This document shows positions 23,501-34,316 of a stretch of DNA of 64,000 nucleotides, piece by piece. The translations under genes and the position numbers were made by a program. Each line of letters opens with the position of its first letter. Within the stretch, counting starts at the first letter, position 1. The notes below the pieces were generated by a model. That model did not search any database and was not told the DNA's origin. It saw only the letters and a program-made list of their open reading frames with translations. Source of the stretch: Ophthalmolycus amberensis (lineage: Eukaryota > Chordata > Actinopteri > Perciformes > Zoarcidae); the NCBI GenBank assembly GCA_024529925.1, contig JAFEUB010001038.1, forward strand, positions 1,861,001-1,925,000, in the 5' to 3' direction.

Positions 23501-24925
23501 CGGAGATTGCTGGTAAAGAGTAAAGAGAGGTGAGCGGGGGTCTGCTTAAAATTCAGCAAGAGGGGGCAGCGGATTGCAAAGAGAGAGGGAGGGTGGAAAA
23601 AAAGAAAAATCTGCAGCTTTGATTTGATTAAAACCTATGAAAAAACGACACATTACATAAACCGGAGGAACTTCAAACATTTCGGGGGATTCGGAGTTCA
23701 AAGAGAGTGAGATAATGCTTTTAATGCTGGAATTAACATGGAAATGAATTTAGCTGAGTGTCTCTCAGAGAAAAAAATAAAAATTAGAGGCGGGAAAGTC
23801 TGGAGATTTGGCGACACCGATCTCAGATCAGTTTCAGCTGCAAAGGTTCCCGGCTGTTATTGGGACGTTCATCTGCTCGTTTGACCAAAACTTTTGCGTC
23901 TTTTCTTACATTTGTTCAACCTGAAAACTGCTGTTTGATCAGTTCAAATTGAAGAAGAACTTTTTGATTCATCTTGTACAATATCTAACAGCGCAGTGAC
24001 ACCAAACACCTGATCTCTCAAGTGCCACCGCGCCACATTAAAGCACCGTCTCGGTATCGAGCGTCACAGCGAGTGTCCGCAGCAGTAAGCAGTAAGTATC
24101 ACTCCACCGCGGAGTCAGTCTGTGGTGTGGATCCCCCCCCCTAAGTACACCCATCAGATTTTGACTGGATAATAACCAGTCAGCACTGGGAGGAAGACGT
24201 GAGGGCAGAATGAGTGTAATTTGTGTGTGAGGGCGCGTTTTGAGAAAAGAAAAGAATCCACGGACCGCCAACTGTCAGTCACAGCAACACTAAATCCCCA
24301 AAACCCCCCATTTGATGCAGCCAGTGTACCAACACAGAAGGGGGAGGAGGGGGGGACAGGAAGAGGAGGACTTGTGGCCTTCCACTCATCTAGGGAGAGA
24401 AACCTGTTTCGGGGGGCAAGCGGTGCTACCGACAGCTGCCCCCCCCCCCCCATCTCTGAGAAGAGGAACTTAGATCAGCGAAGGGGGGAGGGGGCGCTGT
24501 CAGCGAGCACGCGCGCCCCGGCAGCACTGCCTTCTGGGACGGAGAGCGAGAGGAGGGGAAATAAGTGGACAAAGAGTGAAGTGGATGAGAGAGCAGAGGA
24601 GACAAGAAGGACTGACGCACTGTCGAGCAAACGTGGAAGATAAGGGGGGGGGGGGAGACAGGAGAGATGGGAGAGAGTGAAACAGACAGACAGGTCCGAG
24701 AGGGATTTGTTCTATTTGCATGTGCCGGGGCTCCCACGGGGGTCCCGGGCTCCAGCTCGGCACAAAAGATAACACTGAACATATTTGCTGAAAGATGACA
24801 ACCCGGGCGGTGTCACGTTTGAGGACGGCCCCCTTTTGTCAGGCGGGAGAGACCCGCTGACGTGGACGCGGCGGACACTAACACATGTCTCTCTGTGTGT
24901 GTGTAAAGAAATATTTCCCCCACGT

Positions 24926-24948
24926 CCCCCCCCCCCCCCCCCCCCCCC
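24926..24948. repeat. Poly-C run (23), longest homopolymer in the window
   Basis: Twenty-three consecutive C on the plus strand, so G on the transcribed strand of fign intron 2. Confidence 0.85.
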
Positions 24949-24994
24949 TTTACATCTGGCTAGCGGTCCCGCGGTGGATCGCGCGCCGCTGGGC

Positions 24995-25090
24995 TCCGGG
25001 ACGGTTTTAAAACAGCTTTTAATGGTAAACATTACAGACTTGATAGGAAGTGTCAGGATAATTTATTTACGCGGTCCCACCGGGGGAGTC
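24995..25090. promoter_or_regulatory. Candidate conserved non-coding block
   Basis: Immediately beside a CpG-rich segment, the stretch 25005-25072 (ttttaaaacagcttttaatg ... aggataatttatttacgcgg) is unique and rich in TAAT/TTTAC cores. Enhancer-like, untested. Confidence 0.3.
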
Positions 25091-25254
25091 GCTCGGCCAC
25101 CCTCGCAGCACACTCGGCTCTCTCTGTTCATTTGAAGGAGGGGGGGGGACGTGTTTAGATAAATAAAGGCAGAGTAAAGGGTTGCCTGTTCGTAGAGCAC
25201 TTTCTCTTCCATTCCTATTATCTCTCCTCTCTCTGTCCCTATTAGCTGTATCGT

Positions 25255-25269
25255 GGGGGGGGGGGGGGG
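25255..25269. repeat. Poly-G run (15)
   Basis: Fifteen consecutive G. Confidence 0.8.
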
Positions 25270-25693
25270 TGTGAGGCGATACGTTATGTGTATAATGAGG
25301 GGAGATTATTGCTGCTGTCGCCGCAACACGCGCAGACAGCGGATGCAGAGGGACGGATCTTAAGCCGCGAGACTGTAAGCAAACAAATAAGACTTAGAGG
25401 AATAAACAGGCCGCTGAGTCGCTACTCGCTACATTATTTACATTACACACAGAAACACAAGCCTGGGCTTTCTCATCTCTTGCACACACACACACACACA
25501 TATTTCAAAACTCATGCGCCACACCGCTCCCCCACATGTTCCTCTCTGGAGTGACAGCAGTGGCTAACAGTTGAATTCCTCCAATAAAGAATCACGTCCA
25601 CACATCGCCATCCAGAGTCAGCCGTTTGTGAGCGCGCCGCGATGACACGGCTGCAGCAAAATGTGTCATTTAACGCGTAAATAGGTGCACACC

Positions 25694-25717
25694 TGTGTGT
25701 GTGTGTGTGTGTGTGTG
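25694..25717. repeat. (TG)12 microsatellite
   Basis: Pure TG run. An (AC)n tract lies 90 bp further on, so the two could pair as a hairpin. Confidence 0.9.
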
Positions 25718-25807
25718 CAACGCCTGAGGTCCAAACAGAGGCATTAGTGTTGTCATTAAAGTGAAAGTTTGACAGCGTGGACACACACGCCTATAATCAC
25801 AGAAACA

Positions 25808-25832
25808 ACACACACACACACACACACACACA
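25808..25832. repeat. (AC)n microsatellite
   Basis: Pure AC run, complementary to the TG run at 25694-25717. Confidence 0.9.
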
Positions 25833-26199
25833 GCAGGAGAAAGGAGGAAACAGCACATGACGTGGAGCAAGAAACTGTGTGAGAGAGTTCAAAGGTGAAA
25901 GGTTGAGTCCTCACTAATAACTGCTACAAAAACCAAGAATGTGCAATGGTGGAAGCTCGGCCCGGCAGAATAAAGCACGATTATTCATCAGAAAACTATC
26001 CGCTGCCACATCTCACTCGCAACAGGGTGGGATGGCTTTTTTCTTCTTCTCTTTTCCAACAATGCACCATTGTTCCGCGTGAACGCAGCACACATTTCCT
26101 GCACTCAACACATGGATATTCTTCTTTTCTTTTCTTTTTTTAAACCTGAAATTTGAACGGTCTGCTGCACGCACGAGACAGGATGTTGTTTTCCCCAGC

Positions 26200-26640
26200 C
26201 TGTCCTTGTTTATTCCTGTTATTAATGCACAGTTCTCTCGCAATGTTAATAATCACTACTGCAATAAAGTGTGTATGAAATATGAGAAAAGTGCGACACC
26301 GATTATAAATATAGCGATTGAGGCCTGTGACTCACATCTACGTGCTCCATTCCACAACTCGTACGTTGTTATATTCAAATCAGAAGAAATCTCACACAAG
26401 TTGTGCGTGTTGGAAAAAATATAACTTCAGCCTCACGTCCATCTCGCTCTTCTGCAGGTTTGGGAACTGTATTTGACAGCAGATTATTAACGTCAAATGA
26501 AGCCCTGTGTAATGTAAATGTAGCCCTGGTATGTTAATTAGCAGGTAGTGAGGCTGTGTTAGTGTGACATGAGAAAAACATAAAAGATGGAAAATAAACC
26601 TAAACATGACTGCTGTCATTTTGGAGATTTATCCTGTTGT
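26200..26640. promoter_or_regulatory. Candidate conserved non-coding block just inside intron 2
   Basis: Unique AT-rich sequence 0.2-0.6 kb downstream (in gene direction) of the start-codon exon, with attaatgcac, gttaataatcac and attataaatata words. No coding potential seen. Confidence 0.25.
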
Positions 26641-26678
26641 AAAAAAAAACTATTTTAAATAAAGCTGACAATATGAAT

Positions 26679-26705
26679 ACACACACACACACACACACAC
26701 ACACA
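26679..26705. repeat. (AC)13 microsatellite
   Basis: Pure AC run about 140 bp from the start-codon exon donor. Confidence 0.9.
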
Positions 26706-26844
26706 ATAAGATCAGCTCCAGTGAAATAAATACACAAAATAAATACACTTAGTCACCAGCTATAGGGAAACTCATATGTGCACCTTCTAATACATTAATA
26801 ATGATCATATTAATAATAAAAAGTGTAATGTAAAATCCACCTAC

Positions 26845-26875
26845 CATAGACGCTGCTGCTGCTGATCATCTCGTG
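26845..26875 (-). CDS. fign: fign start-codon micro-exon (coding 26845-26869)
   Basis: On the minus strand, ATG at 26869-26867 opens Met-Ile-Ser-Ser-Ser-Ser-Val-Tyr followed by a single G at 26845 and a donor (G/GTAGGT). That G completes a Gly codon with the GC at the start of the 1033-3299 exon, giving VYGLKMQW. This matches the MISSTSVYGLKMQW start that I recall for mammalian FIGN. The phase (25 coding bases, phase 1) agrees exactly with the downstream acceptor. Upstream, a strong polypyrimidine tract ends in ttccag/CACGAG, so the exon is probably only 31 nt. The four Ser codons form an (AGC)4 run. The ATG has G at -3. An internal start at Met12 (also a good context) could give a shorter isoform. 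The 5' border is less certain than the donor. Confidence 0.85.
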
Positions 26876-27203
26876 CTGGAACGGTGAGCAGAAGAGGGAG
26901 AGGAAGAGGAGATGAGAGCATTGGAATTAAAAGCTTTTTGAAGAACAAAAAAAAAAAATCCCCTTCAACTAAGAAACTGAAACATGACAGACACTTTCTT
27001 TTTTTGGGGGGGGGGGGGGGTTATTGTTTCTATTTCTTGTTGGTTCCAGCGGTGCTGCTCGGATTCCCAGCCGTTTGAAAGGTGGGCCCTTCAAGTACTG
27101 GCGCGAGCAACTCAATAGGAGAGAGGCATCTAACCTACATGCATCTCATTAGAAAGTGGAGCCCGGGATGACAGGCAGGGAGGAGGGGGGAGGGAGGGAG
27201 AGG

Positions 27204-27259
<56 letters not shown>

Positions 27260-27741
27260 GAAAAATCAACTGGTGCAGCTCGGTGCTTGTTCGGAGTTCA
27301 ATCTGCTGATAACGCCCTAAAATGTTTCCAAACGGGCGCTGCGGTGATTCTCTATCCGCTCTCTGCGCCGCACGCGCGGGGCAACTTGTTGTAAGCAGCC
27401 GCCTGACGGAGGCTGGATTAGCCTCCGCGTGCATGCAAGTTGTGTTTTTTTTGTTTGTTTTTTAGTAGTGAGTGCCGCACAGCCGACACACAGAAAAAGG
27501 CAGGCGACCTATAGTGCGGGCTTTTGCGCATTTCATAAACAAAACCGTGCAATTCACGCGCAGGTGTCGTTCGCGAGTCGGGCAACTTGTTAAACGACAA
27601 CGCGCGCATGCATGATTCCGAGGTGAGCGTGCACTGCGGGGGCTGCAGCGGTCGTCTCCTCTCCTCTACAGCCCGTCCGCTCTGACCGCTCGTGTCCAAC
27701 AGCGGACGCAGCGGATCCCTTCAGACTACAGCCCTCCTTAC
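26876..27741 (-). other. fign: fign intron 1 (putative, 866 bp)
   Basis: The intron is defined by the consensus donor AACAG/GTAAGG at 27742/27741 and the acceptor ttccag/CACGAG at 26876/26875. It contains a poly-G run near 27006-27020, a long purine (GA)n tract at about 27173-27260 and CpG-rich sequence near 27.3-27.7 kb. No protein is evident. The pairing of these two sites is inferred, without transcript evidence. Confidence 0.55.
27173..27260. repeat. Purine-rich (GA)n tract
   Basis: About 88 bp of almost pure G/A on the plus strand, CT-rich on the transcribed strand, within putative intron 1. Long GA tracts near vertebrate promoters can bind GAGA-type factors or form H-DNA. That is inference. 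Confidence 0.85.
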
Positions 27742-28150
27742 CTGTTATTTTAGCGACAGGTCGACCTCTCACGTGGGGCTGGTGGTGGTGGTGGTGGCGG
27801 CGGTGGGGGTGTGTGTGTGTTAGGGTCGCATCGATCCCGGGAAAGGGTCTGCTGCTGCTGATGAAAGGGTTTTTTTTGTTTCTTTTTAGCCGAGGGTTAA
27901 GCCGGGTTGCGCGCGAGCTGAAGCCATCCCGAGTGAACGCAGCAAACACTGACCACAGCCACTGCCATGTTGGAATTTCACCAGCCCTGAACAGCTGCTT
28001 CTCAGACTGACCAGTACGCCCCCCACTGCGCATGCGTGCCAAGGGGTAAAGAGGAGGGGTGAGGGGGGGGGGGTTGGTTAGAGAAAAAAAATTCCAATTA
28101 CTGCCCGTAAGGTTGTTATAGGCGTCCAGTGTGTATGGCAAAGTGGGGGA
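27742..28150 (-). promoter_or_regulatory. fign: Putative fign untranslated exon 1 and TATA-less promoter
   Basis: A near-perfect splice donor (CAG/GTAAGG, minus strand) lies at 27742/27741, about 0.87 kb upstream of the start-codon exon. The preceding 400 bases are GC-rich with many CpGs and no TATA box. An NRF1-like site, TGCGCATGCGTG, sits at 28027-28038, and NRF1 sites are typical of CpG promoters near the start site. A 23-codon upstream ORF (ATG at 27968-27966, TAA at 27899-27897) would be in the 5' UTR if transcription starts upstream of it. The start site itself cannot be placed from sequence. Confidence 0.5.
28027..28038. promoter_or_regulatory. NRF1-like binding site
   Basis: TGCGCATGCGTG differs from the palindromic NRF1 consensus (YGCGCAYGCGCR) at one position. 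It sits about 290 bp upstream of the exon 1 donor of fign, in the expected promoter zone. Occupancy is inference. Confidence 0.4.
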
Positions 28151-28339
28151 AATGGGGAGTCCAAATGGTGGGAAAGATGAACCGAGAAGTGTTTAGAAGC
28201 TAAAAGACGAATTTGTATTAACACATTAAAGGTGAGACTTCTTTTTCCTACTACACACCAACTTTAAAAGCATTTTGAATTTATAATAATTGAAAACTAG
28301 AGCGGTTTTAAACCCCTCTCCCAGAAAGCTGTTTGTTAG

Positions 28340-28660
28340 CAAATGCTATCAGATGCTAACTGGTTTGGCGAGCGAGGCGGATTATACAGTGATAACATAC
28401 TCACCTCTAAAAGCCTCCAGAGTGGGAAACCGGCCCCATATATAGCTCATAAGAAGCCCCCAGGCCGCAGTTTGGGAACCCACAGAAGTGTACGCGCGGT
28501 GAGGGGGGGGGGGGGCAACCCGTCTGACCGCGAAACGCCCCCGCCGCGTCCGCGCGCCTCCCCGTGATAATTATAGCAGCAATATGGAATTAGCAATTGG
28601 AAGCCCTAATTAGAATGAAAATGTCCCAGTTAGCCAGTTATCAAAGCGTCAGCGGGGGAG
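28340..28660. promoter_or_regulatory. CpG-rich segment plus candidate conserved block upstream of fign
   Basis: 28500-28565 is CpG-dense with a poly-G run at 28503-28514. It is followed by gtgataattatagcagcaat, gaattagcaattgg and ccctaattagaatg (28564-28618), a cluster of homeodomain cores. It could be an upstream promoter or enhancer of fign. Confidence 0.35.
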
Positions 28661-28699
28661 ACCAGATTTTTAAACAAGACATCAAAGACCATCAGTCCA

Positions 28700-30140
28700 T
28701 TGTTCCTCGTCACACACACGAGTCGATGGTGCGCGTACCCCCCCCACACACACAAAAAACACCCCTTTATGTGGTCAAATGAAATTTAAGGGGTTAACAA
28801 CAGGGTGGAAATGAAAACAAAAAGGTGGAGTAAAAAGTCACACACGTCTACAGGGTCAACTCGTGCACGCCCCCTACAGTCGAACCACAGAGCGCAGGCG
28901 TAGAAGCGTGCGGCTGTTTGCTTCCCCCACACCTGCGGATGCACCCCCGCCACCGGGAGCCGCAGCTCTCCACCTCTCCCCCCCCCCCATCGTCTGTAAT
29001 TAATTGTCTTTTCTTACAATTCCGTCAATTCATTACAAATTTGTCACGCCCGCAGTGCAATCAAGGTTTTGTTAGCGGGACGGAAAATGGATTGAAAACT
29101 CAACTACTCGCTGCGTAAAAAGAAATCGCTCTTCTTTTTCTTCTTTATCTTACGCGGTGCTAATTATTAGTTGGTAATTAGACAAAGCCTTAAATTAGCG
29201 TCTTTCAATGTGTAAGTGAGGGAAAACAGCTTTGCCGTGTTGTTACGGCGTGCAGAGGCTCTGTCTCTCCTCTCTGATTTACATAGCGGAGGTAATCGCA
29301 ACACTTTCAGACTGAATGTGCGTGTGACATATTTTCTGATTTGTGACAAACAGTGTGTGTGTGGGGGGGGATTTAACGGCGACATAAATCTAAATAGATT
29401 TTTAACTCATTAGCCATTGGAGAGGTAATGATGTAAGTCTGCCACTAATGAGCTTAAGCTCTTAATTGAATGGGAGTTGTGGAGGGGGGGGGGGAGCACA
29501 CACTACACGTGGACACCCACACAAGCAGAAATGCACAAAAGACTCCACACACACACCACGAATACAATCCCGCCTCCTGTGTTGGTATGGGGGGGTGTGT
29601 GTTTTTTTCCTCCCTCCCTTCTCTCTTTCGGGGGTCATGTGGCGGGAGGGGGGGGGGGGGAGTCATAGTCACATGACCAGCTAAATTTCAACTCCAATGC
29701 CTGCAGGACTTCAGCGTCGGCCCTCGTCACTTCCCCGCTGCACTTTTTCAGCCCTCCACACACACTCAACAAAAGAATAGATTCCTCATGTGTTATTCAT
29801 CAAATCACCGCTGTAATTGATATACTCTTTAACACGAGGCAAAAACAAAAGCCCCCCCCCCCCCCCCACACACACAATCAGTGCCCAATCAAAGGACCGC
29901 CGTTGAACGTCACACTAATCAAACCTCCGCTGCAAATGTTCCATATTCGCGGTATTAGAGGGAAAACATGCAACACAACCCCCGGCGCTTTGATGCCACC
30001 TCCTCTAAACACATTTCATATTTTGATTGATCTCTCCCAAATAATTATCAGCACTTAACCCCGCCGCGTCTGCGACGACGAAACGGTGTCAGAATCAATT
30101 TGGATGAAGAAGAAAGCTTATAGGATAAAAAACAAAAAGT
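28700..30140. other. 5' flank of fign, no gene; several poly-G/C runs
   Basis: Contains homopolymer runs at about 28979-28988 (C), 29485-29494 (G), 29649-29660 (G) and 29852-29867 (C16). Unique AT-rich stretches at 29000-29060, 29150-29240 and 29770-29840 look unremarkable or enhancer-like. Open frames here are chance. Confidence 0.4.
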
Positions 30141-30418
30141 CCATTCTTTATAAACTGTGCATTTAGAGAGAGATTATGTTCCCTTGGTGATACAGGCGTT
30201 TAAAAATGATGATATCCAATTTCTTAGTGTCTTCTATCAAATATGCCCCGGTATAAACAAAGCCCCAGTGAATGGGGGACAATGGCGGGGAGTCTCAAAG
30301 CAGGAAATCCAGAGGGAGGAGAACGGGAGATTAGAAAAGCCCAGATAGTGTTTCCAGCCGCACCGAGATAAAGAAGAGAGGACGTAAAACGTAGGAAAAT
30401 AGAAGGGAGGATGAGGCG

Positions 30419-30438
30419 TGTGTGTGTGTGTGTGTGTG
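30419..30438. repeat. (GT)n microsatellite
   Basis: Short pure GT run. Confidence 0.8.
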
Positions 30439-30697
30439 GCCAATCCACTTTTACGAAGCCCGGGCTAACGCCCCGATGGGACGCGGCGCAGATTTGGGCA
30501 GAGCCTATTGAGCATAAGCTGCTAAATTTGGCAATAAAGGGGAATGTGATTTACTGTAAGCTCCACTGGGCCGAGAGCGACGCAGCCGTGTGTGTACACG
30601 CACACACACACACCTGAGAGCATAAAAACACACACACACACACTAACAATAACTCACTCACTCTGTTACTGTCTCTTGCTCTCTCCCTCAGTCTCCC

Positions 30698-30858
30698 CGA
30701 CACACACACACACACTGCGAAACGTCTCCGAGCCCCCACACACACACACGCTGCGAAACGTCTCCGAGCCCCCACACACACACACGCTGCGAAACGTCTC
30801 CGAGCCCCCACACACACACACGCTGCGAAACGTCTCCGAGCCCCCACACACACTCGCG
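30698..30858. repeat. 36-bp minisatellite, four copies
   Basis: The unit ctgcgaaacgtctccgagcc plus a (CA)n-rich remainder repeats with an exact 36-bp period (starts at 30715, 30751, 30787, 30823). Copies are almost identical, implying recent expansion. The period is a multiple of three and the array is open on both strands (ETFRSVCVCGGS on minus, RNVSEPPHTHTL on plus), so the long frames here are repeat artefacts. Confidence 0.95.
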
Positions 30859-31080
30859 CAGCCACTCATGCGGCTCAGCGGCAGTGACTTTGACAAATAA
30901 CCAGGAAGTCCTGGTGTTGGCTTAAAAACTCCAACTTGTTCAGTTGCAATTCTGCATTTGTCCTGCTTTAATGGCTGTGGAAGTGGCTTTGGAGGTAATC
31001 TGTCAGTGATTGATTAGAGCCCCGGCCAAATCCCCCTCGCTGAACGCATTGGTAGGCTGAAGGCCCGGCCGCTGCCGCCG

Positions 31081-31192
<112 letters not shown>

Positions 31193-31205
31193 TGTGATGT
31201 AGAGT

Positions 31206-31208
<3 letters not shown>

Positions 31209-31242
<34 letters not shown>
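31209..31242. repeat. (GA)17 microsatellite
   Basis: Pure GA run 17 bp after the (TG)55 array, forming a compound satellite. Confidence 0.95.
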
Positions 31243-31245
<3 letters not shown>

Positions 31246-31577
31246 GAAACAGAGTTCTTCCGTGTGGGAGTGCATGCGTGTCGCTACATCAACTCCGCAG
31301 CGAGTCAGGTTTACCCGTACTGATGAGGATCCAATTACTCACGCCGGATCAATCGCAAGATAAATAGTCTCGTGTTGTGAAATTAAAAATTACAAAAAAT
31401 GTTCCCTTTGTGTGTTGTCCTACAGAGTAACAGTGCTTGTGTTTGGGGTCAATTAGATGCACAAGAGGTCGACCTGTTGAGGCTCTCATGAACAAAACTC
31501 CATTAATATTAATCACTAATTAGACTTTTTATTTGGGATTTTTAAGAGGGGGTAGTGCTGCTATGTAAAACAAAAAG

Positions 31578-31579
<2 letters not shown>

Positions 31580-31623
<44 letters not shown>
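31580..31623. repeat. (AT)22 microsatellite
   Basis: Uninterrupted AT dinucleotides. A smaller AT cluster follows at 31925-31960. Confidence 0.95.
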
Positions 31624-31627
<4 letters not shown>

Positions 31628-32634
31628 AAAATTAGTAATACCACATTGTAGAAATACTCCATTACAAGTACAAGTCGTGCATTCAAGTATCAGGTATCAG
31701 TAGGAAAGATGGCATTATGATTATCCATAAATATCATTATGGATGGGTTCTGTCATTGTTATACTTTTATATAATTTATCATGAATTAAGATTATTACTA
31801 ATGCACATCTAAGTAGCATTCTAATATCGTTGCTGGTTGGGGTGGACATACTTTAAACGACTTCAAATTCATTCAATTTGACTGCTTTTAATACTGTTAA
31901 GTCATATCTTACGTATATTGAAAAATATATATATATATAGATATAAGTATATATATATACTTCAACAGCATCCACTAGGGAAAGAGTAGATCAGTGTAGC
32001 GTTATGATGAAACGTCATGTCATCAGACTGTAACATGTGTAAGGATTGATATGATTATATTTCCAAAACCTGATCTGATTCCCACCGGAGCTCGCTGGAG
32101 GATCCGTCTGTCGGACCCAGAGAGGAAGAACAGACACTCAGAGACGAGTCTCCTCACAGCTTAACATCCACATTATCCTCCATCTTGCTTAGAGAAAAAA
32201 AACATTTGAATGACTGCACAGATTTAATCAATTCTTACACTCCACATGCTGTAAATGAACGAGTCCGCTGGTGATTACACTCATGATGTAATCACCGCTT
32301 TTATATATGAGTTGATGACTGCATTTGAATGTCGCATGTGGACCAAATGAAGCTGGTGGTTATGTTGATTATGAATATAATACAAGTAATCGAGCCAAAA
32401 CAATAACGCAATGCATCTGTGTGAAATGGACACTTATGTTCAATATTCCCACTCCACACGAGACGGGACACGCAGAAGGAAATAATGCTCGTTAAACAGC
32501 GTTTCCAAGCGTCCGCAATACTACTGTCCCTTTTCTAATCAGTCAGAAGTGGAAAACATTTATTTTTCTTCTCTTCTGTCACAATCAAAAGACGAGCCAG
32601 TCCCCTTTCTTTCCTGCCGAACATGTCAAGGCTC

Positions 32635-32830
32635 TGACCATGGAAATGTTCAGCACGAATGTTAATACCGCTTAAGTGATAATTATTCTGCCCGCCACAA
32701 ACCTGACGAACAAAATGGAATTCAATCAGAGCCTGCGCATAATGACAGTCATTATGAAGATGATGAATAAAAAAAGTAATTATGACATCCCTGTCTGTAT
32801 TCAGACCTCTTCTTCCCTCACACATCTCCA
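32635..32830. promoter_or_regulatory. Candidate conserved non-coding block
   Basis: Unique sequence rich in homeodomain-type cores (gtgataattattctg, cataatgacagtcattatga, agtaattatgacat). The segment 32740-32755 is a small inverted repeat around ataatgacagtcattat. Reads like a developmental enhancer. Not testable here. Confidence 0.35.
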
Positions 32831-33074
32831 TGGTGATCTGAGTATTTTTCTTCTTCTTCTTTCTCTCTTCACTCTGGCTGGCCCACGGCCGCTTTAATCA
32901 CATTGTTTATGGTAAACCAAGCGTCGTGTGCGAGGACTCGTTTAATTAACCACTTGAGAGGCGCGTTGTCTCCTGCTAGTGGTCAGTGGTGCTGACCAGT
33001 CGGTCCGTCTCGCGGCAGCTCGGCTCTTTGAAACGAGACAAATCTGCCACGGGAACAATATAATTATGAGTGAA

Positions 33075-33090
33075 GGGGGGGGGGGGGGGG
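33075..33090. repeat. Poly-G run (16)
   Basis: Sixteen consecutive G. Confidence 0.85.
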
Positions 33091-33099
33091 CTGTGTAGG

Positions 33100-34300
33100 A
33101 AACAGATCACGCATGTCTATTCAACTTAAGATTCTACAGGTTTGCATTGCTGAATTAAAATAAATTAATTGACTTGATTGTAAATTATAATTCTAAAACC
33201 GGTACTTATATGCGACCCTGCTCCTTATTATTTTATACAATTAACTATTAAGTGTGTGTTTGCTGTGTGCCGTGCACATTTCTCTCAGCTTTCCACACAG
33301 AATGTGTGTGGTGGACCATGTCCTTGAGGTTTACTCTTTTGATTCAATGGCGCTCCACATGGATGGACTCAATCAGATACCTCAAGCCCAGTGAAGGGTG
33401 ATGTTCAATGGAGCCGAAGTTACACTGCAGCAGCTCCTCGGAGAGAAAAAGACGGCCTGGTTCTCAGACGATGTTTACATGTACAGACACTTCTTACCCC
33501 TGTAGAAACCGCGGAGAACCTGAATTTTTAAGCGCGTAAACAAAGCCGTTTTTGACTCGCTGACATGTAGCGGCGCCGGCTAAATTGCTTAATTGTCGTC
33601 ACTGGCACGGAAACGTGTTTTATGTTTGCAGGTTTTCTACTTCATGCGGTCGCTGGCTGTCAGTGATTTTGGAAGATTTCTTGCATGGGAGCATGAGCAC
33701 ACACACTTAAAATAAATCCTCTTTTGTTTTGTTTTTTACTTTTTCAACTGTCAAATCAATTTTGAATCAAAAAGATTCAAATGTGTATTTAAATCATCTG
33801 AGCCGAGCGCAGAGATCACATCGTTTACTTCTCCTAAAATCTGATTTACAACAGATGTACAGCTTAAAAAGGATCGGAGAGATGTCAGCAGATACAGCTG
33901 CAGTTAGGTCCCGTCTCTTCCAAACACTTACAATGCAGTTCCCGGACAATAACGAGGAGCAAAGAACTTGAAATGGCCAACGGGGTTTCTGGCCCCAGAA
34001 GCCATTACTCCCTGAATACCTTGAGGATAATGAAACTGGGCCAGGGGAGAGCGGAGATGGAAAACTGTGCTGTTGGAGTGCACTGAGCCATTGCACATTT
34101 CTGTTTGAACCCACAACACTGTGGCCATGTGACAAATGATAGCAAACACGGAGCCCGAGTCCCTCGGAGAAGATTACACTCAGCCGAGTTCAAACTGAAG
34201 GTGCAATTTTTTTCTGGTTGGAGGTTTTCACTGTTCATGTTATGTTTCTGATTATTAGTGAGCTCACTTCAGTTGACAAGAACCAATTTGTATTTCCGCA
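33100..34300. other. Gene-less 5' flank
   Basis: No coding sequence recognised. Two opposite-strand frames at 33729-34149 overlap each other without any domain signature. Mixed unique sequence, no clear repeat. Confidence 0.35.
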
Positions 34301-34316
34301 ACAAGCTGTCAAGTTA

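Larger units (their letters stand above)
3300..26844 (-). other. fign: fign intron 2 (23,545 bp)
   Basis: The intron runs between the donor at 26844-26843 (GT) and the acceptor at 3301-3300 (AG), which follows the pyrimidine-rich tgtctccgtttctctcag. No convincing coding sequence was found inside on either strand. The many short open frames lie in simple repeats or have no recognisable protein features. The content is microsatellites, poly-G/C runs, dispersed repeats and unique AT-rich blocks, listed separately. Confidence 0.85.

Noticed and set aside
27590..28141. 183-codon minus-strand frame over the putative promoter and exon 1
   Set aside because: It crosses the strong donor at 27742/27741 and contains a His run from a (GGT)n repeat. 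No family resemblance. It is best read as untranslated leader and intron.
30698..30858. CRISPR-like array
   Set aside because: The regular spacing comes from contiguous tandem units with no unique spacers, in a vertebrate genome.
30551..30900. Repeat-protein-like frames on both strands
   Set aside because: They are produced by the 36-bp minisatellite and CA repeats, whose period is divisible by three.
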